A stretch of 33,054 nt of DNA from Streptomyces ureilyticus. Lineage in GTDB: Bacteria; Actinomycetota; Actinomycetes; Streptomycetales; Streptomycetaceae. Under the pieces are notes generated by a model that ran no database searches, was not told the DNA's origin, and saw only the letters and a list, made by a program, of their open reading frames with translations. This document shows positions 7,841 to 16,101 of the stretch, in pieces (the stretch's first letter is position 1; the number at the start of each line of letters is the position of its first letter). The translations under genes and the position numbers were made by a program. The stretch spans positions 1 to 33,054 of the forward strand of contig NZ_JAAKZX010000102.1 of NCBI RefSeq assembly GCF_011045025.1, given 5' to 3'.

Positions 7841-7999
7841 CAGGAGCCCTGGAACATGACTGTATTCGCCCTTGCCCATAATCCCCTTGAGACCTCGGAC
7901 GACGAAGCCCGTCAGACGCTCACCGATCTGGCCACGGCCTCCGCCCGCTCCGCCCACAAGGATGCGAAGCGCGACCTCCCGTCCAAGCTCCCGGGCTGA
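7841..7999 (+). pseudogene. Orphan 3' fragment of a four-cysteine membrane protein gene
   Basis: The frame from 7850 to the TGA at 7997-7999 gives 49 codons aligning without gaps to the last 49 residues of the product of 15472-16101. It begins WNMTVFA (there WNMTVIA) and contains AHKDAKRDLPSKL (there AHKDAKCDLSSKL). Homology begins abruptly near 7841 at aggagccctgg, and no upstream part of the gene is present. The conserved final Cys is replaced by Arg. An internal ATG at 7856 could still start a 47-codon ORF, but no ribosome site supports it. Confidence 0.8.
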
Positions 8000-8080
8000 G
8001 TACGGACTCCTGTGCCCCTTGGCGCCAGGGATTGTGCGCGGAGTAAGGTGCGGCGACTGATCGGCCATCGGGGGTGATAG

Positions 8081-9112
8081 GTGCAGGGGATACGCCGCTG
8101 GGCAGTCTTCGTTGTGTTGCCGGTGGTACTGGCGACCGTTGGCGGTTACAGCTGGTATCAACTCAGCGACACCGGAAGACGCTGGCGCTATGAGGACAAG
8201 CTCGAGTCGTACTGCGGCGGTGTGCTGCCGTACGAGGAGACCGTGGCCTTCACCGGCCTTCCGTCGGACCCAGACACGGGATTGCCCCATGATGTCCGGC
8301 ATGGCACGCCCGAGCGAGGTCGCGAGTTCTGCTGGATCGGGCACTTGGACATTTTCGTCACTGCCGCACGTATCCCGACCGACTCATCCGAACTGAAGTC
8401 CGCTCTCCCGCCGGAGCAAGCGAAGGCGCTTCCGACACCCTTGGGTGGGGGGTGGCGGGGCTTTACCGATGGCATGAACACCTCTGTCGTTCTTCCGTGC
8501 TCCAAAGGCGACAGCACGATCGCCGTCACCGCAGTGCGCAGCAACCGGCTTGCCAAGGCGAGCGAGAACCGCAAGATGGCCGAGTTGGTCACCGCGACGG
8601 CCGCGGAAGCCGCCGACCGGTGGGGCTGCGAGAGCAGGCTCGGCACGCGGGTGCCGGCCATCGCCTTGGCGACGGACTTCGAGGCGCCACACGAGGCCAA
8701 GGGAACCTGCGCCGGACTGCCCTTGGCGCAGAACAAGCGGATCGACAAGGTGAAGGAGGCCCCCGCCGACGGTCTCTCGCCGTTCGAGGTGTGCCAGTTG
8801 GAGGAAAAGGAAACCGAAGACGGCTACTACCTCGAGGCCTCGTTCGGGCCGTATGCGCAGCGGGAGCGCGCCGAGGGCTGGAACGACGAGGTGATCGCGA
8901 AACCGGCAGGTGGCGGCGGGAAGGACACCTGGGAGTTCTTCTGGGCGAGTGCCGAGTGCTCGGGCGACGGGTCCCGCGCCCTGTTCCAGATCCTGGCGAA
9001 GACCGCCACGACGGAGAATCCGTCCTTCGCTCGAGCCGCACTAGTCGCGTTTGCCAAGCGAGCGGCCGAACAGCGCGATTGCACCGACCTGCAACTTCCG
9101 CCCGCACCATAG
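8081..9112 (+). CDS. Membrane-anchored protein with a duplicated four-cysteine domain
   Basis: The 343-aa protein starts at GTG 8081 with GGGGGTGA just upstream. One membrane segment lies at residues 7-28, so the rest is probably extracytoplasmic. The exported part holds eight Cys in two sets of four: 45, 84, 140, 183 and 210, 238, 293, 334. Spacing is similar in both sets, and each set ends in an Ala-rich helix before the last Cys (AAEAADRWGC; FAKRAAEQRDC). The single-domain protein at 15472-16101 has the same four-Cys order, so this protein is an internal duplication of that domain. Paired disulfides are likely. The function is unknown; similar genes flank T7SS substrate genes here, and an immunity or receptor role is possible but unproven. 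Confidence 0.7.
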   Translation: MQGIRRWAVFVVLPVVLATVGGYSWYQLSDTGRRWRYEDKLESYCGGVLPYEETVAFTGLPSDPDTGLPHDVRHGTPERGREFCWIGHLDIFVTAARIPTDSSELKSALPPEQAKALPTPLGGGWRGFTDGMNTSVVLPCSKGDSTIAVTAVRSNRLAKASENRKMAELVTATAAEAADRWGCESRLGTRVPAIALATDFEAPHEAKGTCAGLPLAQNKRIDKVKEAPADGLSPFEVCQLEEKETEDGYYLEASFGPYAQRERAEGWNDEVIAKPAGGGGKDTWEFFWASAECSGDGSRALFQILAKTATTENPSFARAALVAFAKRAAEQRDCTDLQLPPAP

Positions 9113-9128
9113 GCGTATCCGCCTGCGA

Positions 9129-9147
9129 GAGCCTCGTCTAGAGGCTC
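9129..9147. terminator. Stem-loop after the 8081 gene
   Basis: The arms gagcctc and gaggctc form a perfect 7-bp stem around gtcta, 17 bases after the stop codon. It is a plausible factor-independent terminator. The remaining intergenic stretch to 9328 holds no gene I can support. Confidence 0.5.
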
Positions 9148-9328
9148 CATGTCCGTCAACCGCTGAGCGGAGCATGTGATCCGCGGCCGGCTCAACCCTC
9201 CGGAGCGGGACTTCTCGGGCGGCGTCATGGCTTCGGAGCAGACGCAGGATTGACATGGCGAGCGTCAACGTTGCCTGCCTGCTCCCGCTCACTCTCGGAC
9301 GAGGTCAGGCCGTTCGCCGCGGAACGCT

Positions 9329-9847
9329 TCAGCCGAGGGGTCCCCAGTCGCGACGCGGCCTCGGCGGCTCGGTCGTCTGCACGGCCAGGGCGGAAGCGTC
9401 ACGGGCCCCGTTTCTGGAGACACGGGCCATCAACACCAGCGCTACGAGCCCCAGAAGACCGGACACCCCGAACAGCACGCCGAACCCCACCCCGAACCAC
9501 CCACTGCTGTCACCGCGGCTCAATTCCCGGAGGCCCGAGACAACGAAGGCCACGCCAATGATCAACGGAGGTGGCACCCAGGGCCACGGGTCTGGCTGAG
9601 GAACCGGCTCGGGACGCCGCCCTTCAGAGAAAGCCGCGTACCAAAAACGAGCACTCCACCAGGCGAGCAGGTACGCCGACACCGCTGCGGCCCCGAAGCC
9701 GACGACGGCCGGCACGTCGCCACCGGCCCCTTGGAGCGTGGTGGCAGTCAGCCCCATCCCGAGCATCAGCATGACGATGCACAACATGACGCCGATGGCA
9801 AGACGGGATCGCCGGCTGCCGTTGAGGGCGTTGGAGGGTATGTACAC
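9329..9847 (-). CDS. Four-segment membrane protein next to a GntR regulator
   Basis: The 172-aa protein has about four hydrophobic segments (roughly residues 16-38, 45-68, 95-108 and 116-143). It has a proline-rich cytoplasmic or extracellular loop (EPVPQPDPWPW) and a basic C-terminal tail. No family is recognised. It starts with GTG at 9847 with AAGGTGA upstream. It lies 40 bp downstream of the GntR gene on the same strand, so the two probably form one transcription unit, as in YtrA-type GntR operons where a small regulator precedes membrane genes. Confidence 0.6.
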   Translation of the reverse strand: MYIPSNALNGSRRSRLAIGVMLCIVMLMLGMGLTATTLQGAGGDVPAVVGFGAAAVSAYLLAWWSARFWYAAFSEGRRPEPVPQPDPWPWVPPPLIIGVAFVVSGLRELSRGDSSGWFGVGFGVLFGVSGLLGLVALVLMARVSRNGARDASALAVQTTEPPRPRRDWGPLG

Positions 9848-9887
9848 GGGGTCACCTTGTGAGGGTGGGGCGGCTGGTCGCGGAAGA

Positions 9888-10115
9888 TCACCGTTCGGCG
9901 ACGAAGGAGCCCATGCCCGGCGTGGTGACGATGAGCCCTTCTGCCCGCAACGCAGCCGTGGCCTTCCGCACAGTGACCCGGGAAACGCCGAACTCCTGCT
10001 CCAGCTTCACCTCGGAGATGAGCCCGCGCACGGGGTACTCACCGCTCGCGATCCGCTGCCGGATCACCTCGGCGATCTGCTGCCACTTGGGCCTGGTGGG
10101 GTCGAATTCGAACAC
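9888..10115 (-). CDS. Short GntR-family transcriptional regulator
   Basis: The 75-aa protein consists almost only of the GntR winged helix-turn-helix. W11QQIAEVIRQRIASGEY begins the domain, followed by LEQEFGVSRVTVRKA (recognition helix, residues 38-52) and the wing GLIVTTPGMGSFV. There is no effector-binding domain, so it is smaller than typical YtrA-type members (about 120 aa). It starts with GTG at 10115. The upstream region, with the palindrome ACCTAGGT, is a likely site of autoregulation and of control of the divergent genes at 10278. Confidence 0.85.
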   Translation of the reverse strand: MFEFDPTRPKWQQIAEVIRQRIASGEYPVRGLISEVKLEQEFGVSRVTVRKATAALRAEGLIVTTPGMGSFVAER

Positions 10116-10277
10116 AGGCGAAATATACGTAGGCGCGGGGATACAGGCATAGCAGCCCCTTTAACAACCTAGGTATAGACAGGATGTAACAGGCCGCCCT
10201 ACGGTAGGCGAAAGAAAACCCCCGCGGCCGATGGGACGGCCCGGGGGCGCGGCCGAACGCTTCGAAGGAGCGCCGAC
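10116..10277. promoter_or_regulatory. Divergent control region between the GntR gene and the 10278 gene
   Basis: The region contains the 8-bp palindrome ACCTAGGT (10167-10174) within an A/T-richer patch, a candidate operator. Further on, cccccgcggcc (10219-10229) pairs with ggcccggggg (10238-10247), with one bulged base, as a GC-rich hairpin in the leader of the 10278 gene. AAGGAG lies just before that gene's ATG. The roles are inferred from position. Confidence 0.4.
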
Positions 10278-10574
10278 ATGCTGGACCTTACCCTCCGACT
10301 CCTCACCTGGATGCTGAGCATCTGCCTCCCTCGCCCCCGAGGCCGCCACCGCCTCGGCGCGCTCCCGCCGCTGCGGTACATCCCGGCCCCGCCGCCCCGC
10401 TTCACCGAACGCATCGACGGCAGTGCGTCCCCTCTCGTACGCCCCTACGTCCTGGACCCCGCCGAACACCGCCGCCAACGCGAACGCCGCCGCGCCCTCT
10501 ACCTCGCCACCCTCGGCATCGACACCGGCCCGCACGACATCCACGGCATCCGCGTACCGGCGGCCACCCGATGA
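10278..10574 (+). CDS. Small Streptomyces accessory protein, arginine/proline-rich
   Basis: The 98-aa protein has an N-terminal hydrophobic stretch (MLDLTLRLLTWMLSICLP) and an Arg/Pro-rich middle. The C-terminal block SPLVRPYVLDP...ERRRALYLATLGID is a pattern I recall from small proteins carried by Streptomyces integrative elements and plasmid-like islands. The biochemical function is unknown. A good ribosome site (AAGGAG) precedes the ATG. Its stop overlaps the next start (ATGA at 10571-10574), so translation is coupled. Confidence 0.65.
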   Translation: MLDLTLRLLTWMLSICLPRPRGRHRLGALPPLRYIPAPPPRFTERIDGSASPLVRPYVLDPAEHRRQRERRRALYLATLGIDTGPHDIHGIRVPAATR

Positions 10575-10936
10575 CCCGCCCCGCCGTGCGGATGTGCGCC
10601 CGCTGCCACCGCACCACCAACACCCCGGTACTCGTCCACGAGGTCCACGCCGCAACAGGCCCCGGCTTCAACGTCTACGCCTGCACCGAGTGCGCCGACC
10701 ACTACCCATCCATGAGCGACCCACTGGAGCTCGCCGAGCCCCCTCGTCGCCGCGCCCGCCTCACCCTCCGCGTCTACAAAGTCAACGCCCAAGGCGCCGT
10801 GACTGAGGACCGCGGCAAGGTCGAGGTCCTGGCCGGTGGCCGCGCCGAATCCGTACCGCGCACGTGGGCGTTCCCGCCATGCGAATGCCCCCGCTGCCGA
10901 ACGGGAGGACACAACGCGACCCAGGCGACCTGCTGA
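10571..10936 (+). CDS. Small zinc-ribbon-like protein
   Basis: The 121-aa protein has CARCH near the N-terminus and CTEC about 28 residues later, a probable zinc-binding pair. A second group, CECPRC, lies near the C-terminus. It has no signal peptide or membrane segment. It is translationally coupled to the 98-aa gene by a 4-bp overlap. The function is unknown. The gene ends inside the start of the long direct repeat (10927 onward), so one border of the duplicated unit falls at its stop codon. Confidence 0.65.
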   Translation: MTRPAVRMCARCHRTTNTPVLVHEVHAATGPGFNVYACTECADHYPSMSDPLELAEPPRRRARLTLRVYKVNAQGAVTEDRGKVEVLAGGRAESVPRTWAFPPCECPRCRTGGHNATQATC

Positions 10937-11273
10937 AGAACGAACTCCGGGCCCAACCCGAGTCCCCCATCGAGGAGTTCCAGATCTGAACGACCACCTC
11001 ACGCCACCACAGAACCCTCGTCGCGCAAGCAACACCTGAAACCTGGCAAATAGCACCCCGCGACCGGCCCCGAACGCACATCCCGCGCTCGGGGCCCTCG
11101 CGTGTCCAGACACAATCGGGCCACAAGCGCCCTTGACTTGCCCTGCTTTCTTCCCATCTGCCCAGCCATGCAAGGAAGTTCGCTGTGGCGAAACCGTCCG
11201 CCCCACAGATACCGTCGTTGCCCTTGACGGAACCTATGTCTCACGGGGAGCCCACAGTGAAGCGCCGCCCTTT
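10927..11273 (+). repeat. Long direct repeat, copy 2 (upstream region of the lipoprotein gene)
   Basis: This copy matches 6487-6834. It fills the 320-bp gap between the 121-aa gene and the lipoprotein gene and includes that gene's ribosome site and first codons. TTGACT near 11130 could be a -35 box, but no clear -10 follows. Minus-strand ORFs are open in both copies, but they look like chance open frames. Confidence 0.85.
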
Positions 11274-11913
11274 GCCCGTTGCTGCCGCGCTCGCCGCAAC
11301 CGCAGCCCTACTCCTGACGGCCTGCGGCAGCGGAGACGACAAGTCCAGCGAGAACGACAAGATCGCGGGGGCCGACACCGGCGGATCGACGAAGTCGGCT
11401 TCGCCCAGTGCGAGCGCGTCGGATGACATCGAACGGCCGGACCTGTCTCTGCCCAACGACGTGAAGGAGATCTTCGAGGGCTGGAAGACAGGCGATGTGG
11501 CCCAAGATGCCGTCCTCGCCGACGCCGGGCGTTCCATGACGGCGGTCGAACGGGCCATCACGGATGGCGACGCCAACTCCCCTGCTCTGAGCTTCTATTA
11601 CGAGGGTGAAGCCCTGGTGGGTGCGGCGAAGTGGGTCCAGACGTTCGTGGACCACAACGCGACGATCAGCGGCACCACGCGCTACTACGCACCCGAAGTC
11701 AGCTTCTCTGGCGAGAAGACGGCTGCCGTCACGATGTGTGCGGACGAGAGCAAGGTTTTCAACAAGGACCGAAAGACGAAGAAGATCGACAAGTCCGCGC
11801 CCACGGACGACTCGTATGTGTACTACATCAGCCGCCTCGAGCTGAACTCCAAGAAGGTCTGGGTCACCACTGAAGTTGCTTCGAAGAGGGGGAGCGAGAA
11901 GTGCACTCCGTGA
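11257..11913 (+). CDS. Putative lipoprotein upstream of a secreted protein
   Basis: The 218-aa protein starts at GTG 11257 with GGGGAG seven bases upstream; the earlier in-frame start at 11185 lies inside the non-coding repeat. The signal is MKRRP, a hydrophobic core and lipobox LLTAC with Cys at 23. A low-complexity Gly/Asp/Ser linker follows, then a domain of about 160 residues shared with the lipoprotein at 7078. The fold may be NTF2-like by size and periodicity, but this is unproven. Its 3' end overlaps the start of the 344-aa secreted protein, so the two are co-translated. The deletion scar at 6818-6933 shows that the same pair once existed twice. Confidence 0.75.
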   Translation: MKRRPLPVAAALAATAALLLTACGSGDDKSSENDKIAGADTGGSTKSASPSASASDDIERPDLSLPNDVKEIFEGWKTGDVAQDAVLADAGRSMTAVERAITDGDANSPALSFYYEGEALVGAAKWVQTFVDHNATISGTTRYYAPEVSFSGEKTAAVTMCADESKVFNKDRKTKKIDKSAPTDDSYVYYISRLELNSKKVWVTTEVASKRGSEKCTP

Positions 11914-12935
11914 TCACCGCTCGGAAGAGCGCCCTGGCTACACTCACCCTCGCGTTCAGCGTCTTCCTGATCTCGGGAACAGCGCAGGCGGGAATAGGGT
12001 TTGGTGGATCCCGCAATGAGGTCGACACCGACAGCGGATCGGACGACCAGAGGATCTCGTCTCAGGTCACCTTCGACGTCTCGAAGAACGGCACTGGAAA
12101 GTCCACCGGTGCACTTACTGCGGTTGGCAACTATGATCCCCCGGCTTGCTGGTACGAACCGCAGTGGACGCCTGAGGAGTACGAGAAGGAATTCAAGAAG
12201 CGCTGGGACGTCGGTCACTTCACCGGCGCTGGACAGGGATATACGGCGGAGCAGGCTCGCTACATCGAGGGGAAACCCTACAAGGATTTCAATAAGGACA
12301 AGACTGGCGAGGGCATGTTCTGGGGGGCCGTCTACGACTGGGACAGGCTTGAGGGGGACGACTACCTGGCCTGCGGTGGAGCGGACTTCTGGGTTGAGAA
12401 CGGGGACTTCCCTGAGGTCGAAGACGCCATCGACGCAGAGACTCTGGCCATGCTCGCCTACAACGAGGTGAAGGTCCCGGACACGGAGATCTCCCTCGCT
12501 CCAGAGAACATCACCAAGGTCAACCTCCCAACCTGGGCCTGGCTCGACAAGGCCGAATTCCGCGAGGTGTCTGTCACCGCTTCCCTGAACGTCCCGGGTT
12601 GGAACCTCGCCGCCACCACCACCGCCAAGCCGGTCTCCCTCAAGCTCGAACCCGGCACAGACGACGCCACAACTTTCCCTGCCTCCGGCGAATGCGCGAT
12701 CAACGACGATGGCTCCATCGGCGAGCCTTGGGCCAAAGGCAAGTCCGATGAGACCCCGCCCTGCGGCATCACGTACCTGCGCTCGTCCGGCGAAGACACA
12801 TACAAGCTCAAGGCCACGGTCACCTGGGAGATCACCTGGGAAGGGACCAACGGCGAAGCGGGAACCCTCCCCGACGGCACCTTCGGCAGCGAACAAGACA
12901 TCACCGTCCAGGAGATCCAGTCGGTCAACCGGTGA
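11901..12935 (+). CDS. Secreted protein of an actinobacterial T7SS-neighbour family
   Basis: The 344-aa protein has a Sec signal (residues 1-30, ending SGTAQA) and an exported part with PPACWYEPQWTPEE (Cys 83), WAWLD and four further Cys. This pattern is familiar from Streptomyces secreted proteins of unknown function, some of which carry misleading automatic names. The GTG at 11901 is preferred because AGGGGGAG lies eight bases upstream; the GTG at 11910 would make a GTGA overlap. It overlaps the lipoprotein stop by 13 bp. Two relics of the family occur in the window: a tail at 6843-6933 and an N-terminus at 16237-16539. Confidence 0.7.
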   Translation: MHSVITARKSALATLTLAFSVFLISGTAQAGIGFGGSRNEVDTDSGSDDQRISSQVTFDVSKNGTGKSTGALTAVGNYDPPACWYEPQWTPEEYEKEFKKRWDVGHFTGAGQGYTAEQARYIEGKPYKDFNKDKTGEGMFWGAVYDWDRLEGDDYLACGGADFWVENGDFPEVEDAIDAETLAMLAYNEVKVPDTEISLAPENITKVNLPTWAWLDKAEFREVSVTASLNVPGWNLAATTTAKPVSLKLEPGTDDATTFPASGECAINDDGSIGEPWAKGKSDETPPCGITYLRSSGEDTYKLKATVTWEITWEGTNGEAGTLPDGTFGSEQDITVQEIQSVNR

Positions 12936-13066
12936 ACACACCTGACTGCGATCAACGTTCAGGCAGTTGCCTGTCCTCGCGCCCCGGCAACACACTCCCA
13001 CGCCGAAGTGAGGGCACCAGTCGTAGCCCGTCTTATGCCCAAGGAACAAAAGAATAAGGTAGGGGA

Positions 13067-13399
13067 ATGGGAGCCGACGGCGAGAAGCCAAAACAGGATA
13101 ATCCGGAGCGGGAACGGCTACAGAGACTGAAGCGGGAGCTAGAGCGAGAACGGTCCAACCTGGTCGACGCCCTGAAGAGGGCGGCCGCGGACGTCGGGAA
13201 AGGGGGCCGGGACTCCGCGAAGTCATGGGTGGGCAAGAACGCCGACAAATGGCACAACGACGTAGCTGGCCACCGCAAGACAGTGCGCGCCCGCATCGAC
13301 AAGGCACTTGAGGACATTCAGCGCGAAATCGACCGTATGCCGGAGAAGGTCACGCCGGAGGAAGCCAGCTCGATGAACCGCAACAGGCGAATGTACTGA
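13067..13399 (+). CDS. WXG100-like small protein
   Basis: The 110-aa protein is highly charged and helical: a coiled-coil-like first half rich in Arg/Glu/Leu, then a turn W54-V-G56 in SWVGKNADKW, then a second helix. This is the helix-turn-helix plan of WXG100/ESAT-6 proteins exported by T7SS, though slightly long and more charged. It is homologous to the product of 20934-21236, which has VWVGKNARAW at the same place. It lies 49 bp upstream of the 661-aa gene and is probably its co-transcribed partner or secretion chaperone. AGGTAGGGGA precedes the ATG. Confidence 0.75.
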   Translation: MGADGEKPKQDNPERERLQRLKRELERERSNLVDALKRAAADVGKGGRDSAKSWVGKNADKWHNDVAGHRKTVRARIDKALEDIQREIDRMPEKVTPEEASSMNRNRRMY

Positions 13400-13448
13400 G
13401 AAGCGAATCAAGGCCCGCAGTGAATGTGATGCGAACGGGGACGGCAGC

Positions 13449-15434
13449 ATGCTCAACGACGAAGGCGGAAGCAGCGGAAGTGTCTTTTCGGGGATAGACC
13501 CAGACGCGCTCAAAGGCACGATCGATTCCGTGCGACGGGATCAGGAGACCCTCCAGGACCGGGCCTCCTACTTCAAGATGGAGCTTGCCTCCTACGGCTT
13601 GGGGGCCGAGGAGTTCAAAGACGTCCTGCACGTAGCGAGTTGGGCCCGGGACGAACTGCCCATGTTGAAGAGGCGCTACCACTTGGCCATGAACATGGAC
13701 AACGACCCGTACCCCGGTTTCAAGGGCATGGTCCAAGTCAACGAGGCGAAGGTCACCCGAGCAGCCAACGCGGCGGCGACCAAGGATGCCAAGCGCGCGA
13801 CGAAGCTGGCGAAGAAGGACCCCGAGGACCTCAGCCCAGAAGAGTTCGACGAGCTGAACGAACTTTTCGCCAAGAACTATGACGAATACCCCTTCGCAGA
13901 GAAAGTCGTGGGAGCCCTCGGAGCAAAGAAGACGTTGCAGCTTTGGGAGGAGATGAGCAACCTCGGCAAATCTTCCGGATACGGCCAGACCTCAGACTTC
14001 AAGCGTGCCGGCGACCTCGACAAGATGCAGAAGGACCTGAGTCTAACCGTAGCGGCGGCAACCAACTCTGATTCGCCAGCGATGATGAAGTGGAAGAAGG
14101 ACATGGTTGCGATCGGCGACGATCCGATCAGAGATCCGGGTCCTGCCCCAGGCGGCGGCTCCGGTGGCCCTCCAGGCTTCGTCGTCATGAGCAGCCTCAT
14201 GCGCTACGGCGACTACGATGACAAATTCCTTGAGGACTACGGAACAGCGCTCATCAAGGAAGACAAGCGCGTAATGGAGGGCATCAAACAGCCCTACGGC
14301 TCCGGCTGGGGAACTACAAGCACGGTCAACCATCTGGGCAACGACGAGGGCAACGACCCTCTCACCGGTTACATGAAGGCGCTCTCCAACAGCCCGGAGG
14401 CGGCAACCAAGTTCTTCACCGCCGAACAGAAAGGCGGTGGCGGCAAAGCAGAGTCGAACTTCAAGTATCTCTTCGAAGATCGCAAGTGGCCGGACGACAG
14501 CGTAGAAGGAAAGACGAGCGTGACCGGCCGCAACTCAATGGCCCATGCGCTCGAAGCAGCAACCACCGGCCACCGGCCTGGTGAACCGGCCACGGCCGAG
14601 GACATCAAGCACTCGAAGGAACAGGCTGGCCTGTTCAGTGCCCTCGTGAATTCGGTGTCCGCCGACCAGGACCGCCTGCGCAGTCACGAATACATGTCGG
14701 ACAGCTTCGCGAACATCTCCGCCGAGTACATGCCGGACCTGCACCGGTCGCTGGATTTTGACAAAGAGAACGGGGCCCAACTCTTCCCGACTACAGGGGT
14801 CACAGCCCGTATCGATAGGTACGATGCCGCGCGTTTCCTGCATTCGGTGTCCCGCAACAAGGAAGGGTACGACCGACTCAACGTCTCTCAGCACGTATAT
14901 GCTGCCGCGTTGATGGAGGCTCAGGCGGCGCACCCAGATGCTTACCCACTAAATACCAAGGACACCATCGACAAAATCGCCTACGATACCGGCCTCTTCC
15001 AGGGTGTCATCGGTGACGGTCAGCATTTCCAGGCCGACAAGGATGACGCTGATGCGGCCGCACGAGACGGCGCTTGGAAAGACCATGCGAGCACGTGGGG
15101 AGGCTCCTTGGTCGGCAGCGCGACAGCCATTGCGACAGCGCCGTTCACGGGTCCCGGCGGCGTCGTCGCGGGCGGCCTGGCCGGAACAGCCGCGGGAAAG
15201 GTTTTCAACGGTCTCCTCGACGGCTTTGGTAACGATGGAGAGGAACAGAAGGAGCAGGTCTACCAGAACGTAAAGCGCATGGATCAGATCGAGCAATCAG
15301 CCATTCTGACCACCCAGGAGTCCGTCAAGGCTGCCACTGGCGACGAGGCGGCCGAGTCCAGAGCCGGCGACCAAACAGGCAGGGGCTTCAGCGACGCCGG
15401 TGAACTGATAAGGAAAAGCAGAGCTGCTCAGTAG
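13449..15434 (+). CDS. Large T7SS-associated protein, DUF6571-like
   Basis: The 661-aa protein begins with a domain (about residues 13-84) shared with the large proteins at 21735 and 18346: FSGIDPDAL, then SWARDELPMLKRR. The central region, including NDPLTGYMKALSNSPEAATK, SNFKYLFEDRKWP, RNSMAHALEAATTGH and EYMPDLHRS, is the pattern I know from Streptomyces DUF6571 proteins. A glycine-rich hydrophobic segment (residues 552-594) precedes a charged helical tail. It has no Sec signal, so export, if any, would be by T7SS with the WXG100-like protein upstream. The activity is unknown; a membrane-active C-terminus is conceivable. The four-Cys membrane protein gene follows 37 bp later. Confidence 0.75.
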   Translation: MLNDEGGSSGSVFSGIDPDALKGTIDSVRRDQETLQDRASYFKMELASYGLGAEEFKDVLHVASWARDELPMLKRRYHLAMNMDNDPYPGFKGMVQVNEAKVTRAANAAATKDAKRATKLAKKDPEDLSPEEFDELNELFAKNYDEYPFAEKVVGALGAKKTLQLWEEMSNLGKSSGYGQTSDFKRAGDLDKMQKDLSLTVAAATNSDSPAMMKWKKDMVAIGDDPIRDPGPAPGGGSGGPPGFVVMSSLMRYGDYDDKFLEDYGTALIKEDKRVMEGIKQPYGSGWGTTSTVNHLGNDEGNDPLTGYMKALSNSPEAATKFFTAEQKGGGGKAESNFKYLFEDRKWPDDSVEGKTSVTGRNSMAHALEAATTGHRPGEPATAEDIKHSKEQAGLFSALVNSVSADQDRLRSHEYMSDSFANISAEYMPDLHRSLDFDKENGAQLFPTTGVTARIDRYDAARFLHSVSRNKEGYDRLNVSQHVYAAALMEAQAAHPDAYPLNTKDTIDKIAYDTGLFQGVIGDGQHFQADKDDADAAARDGAWKDHASTWGGSLVGSATAIATAPFTGPGGVVAGGLAGTAAGKVFNGLLDGFGNDGEEQKEQVYQNVKRMDQIEQSAILTTQESVKAATGDEAAESRAGDQTGRGFSDAGELIRKSRAAQ

Positions 15435-15471
15435 CCCTCCAGCCAGTTCAACAGCGATTAGGTGATCGACC

Positions 15472-16101
15472 TTGACGGAACCGACCAAACGCAGGCATAC
15501 GCGAAAGGCTCTCATTTGTGGAGCTGTGGCCGCTGCTGGCGCCATCGCGCTGCTCACCGCCTACCTCCTCGGAGCCTTCGAGAAGCGCGGACACATTCAG
15601 GCTGAAGACGTCTGTCTGCATGTGCCTGCCCGGCAAGAAACTGCCGAGATTTTCAACTCTGTACTGCCGCAGTCCTCCAAGTATGACTTCGACGGGACTT
15701 GGAGGCCGGACCGGGACCAGGGCTTCAGGAGCACCTGCTTCGTGATGGGAGACGACGACGAATCCCTCTTCTCACTGACGGCCGAAATGGGCTCCGCCAG
15801 GCCCTGGCAGCAGTGGGCTGAGACAGAGATCCCGCCAAACTCCGGAGGAGAGATCACCTACTTCGACGCTGGCCTCAAGGGCGTCTCCAACGCAGAGGTG
15901 GCCGCGATCTGGGTCCCCTGTTACTCCAGCGAGAGAACAAGCAAGGAGCCCTGGAACATGACCGTAATCGCCGATGCCCTGAAACCTCTTGAGGTCTCGG
16001 ACAAGGAGGCACGGCAGGCCCTCATCGATCTGGCGACAACCTTTGCCCGCCAGGCCCACAAGGATGCTAAGTGCGACCTCTCGTCCAAGCTCTCAGCCTG
16101 A
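15472..16101 (+). CDS. Membrane-anchored single four-cysteine-domain protein
   Basis: The 209-aa protein has a basic N-terminus, a membrane segment at about residues 12-35 and an exported domain with Cys 48, 89, 150 and 201. The Cys order and flanking residues (VC...TC...VPC...C) match each half of the 343-aa protein at 8081. A fragment of a third copy lies at 7841-7999. It starts with TTG at 15472, preceded by AGGTGA. The short gap to the 661-aa gene suggests an operon of WXG100-like protein, large protein and membrane protein. An immunity role for the membrane protein is inference from position only. Confidence 0.7.
   Translation: MTEPTKRRHTRKALICGAVAAAGAIALLTAYLLGAFEKRGHIQAEDVCLHVPARQETAEIFNSVLPQSSKYDFDGTWRPDRDQGFRSTCFVMGDDDESLFSLTAEMGSARPWQQWAETEIPPNSGGEITYFDAGLKGVSNAEVAAIWVPCYSSERTSKEPWNMTVIADALKPLEVSDKEARQALIDLATTFARQAHKDAKCDLSSKLSA

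Noticed and set aside
9150..9167. ATG TCC GTC AAC CGC TGA resembling the SVNR* end of the 344-aa secreted protein
   Set aside because: Only about five codons match and the upstream sequence is unrelated, so chance is more likely than a fourth relic.
10499..11206. Minus-strand open frames conserved in both long direct repeats
   Set aside because: Conservation follows from the DNA repeat itself; composition is Trp/Arg/Gly-rich as in chance frames and no ribosome site is seen.
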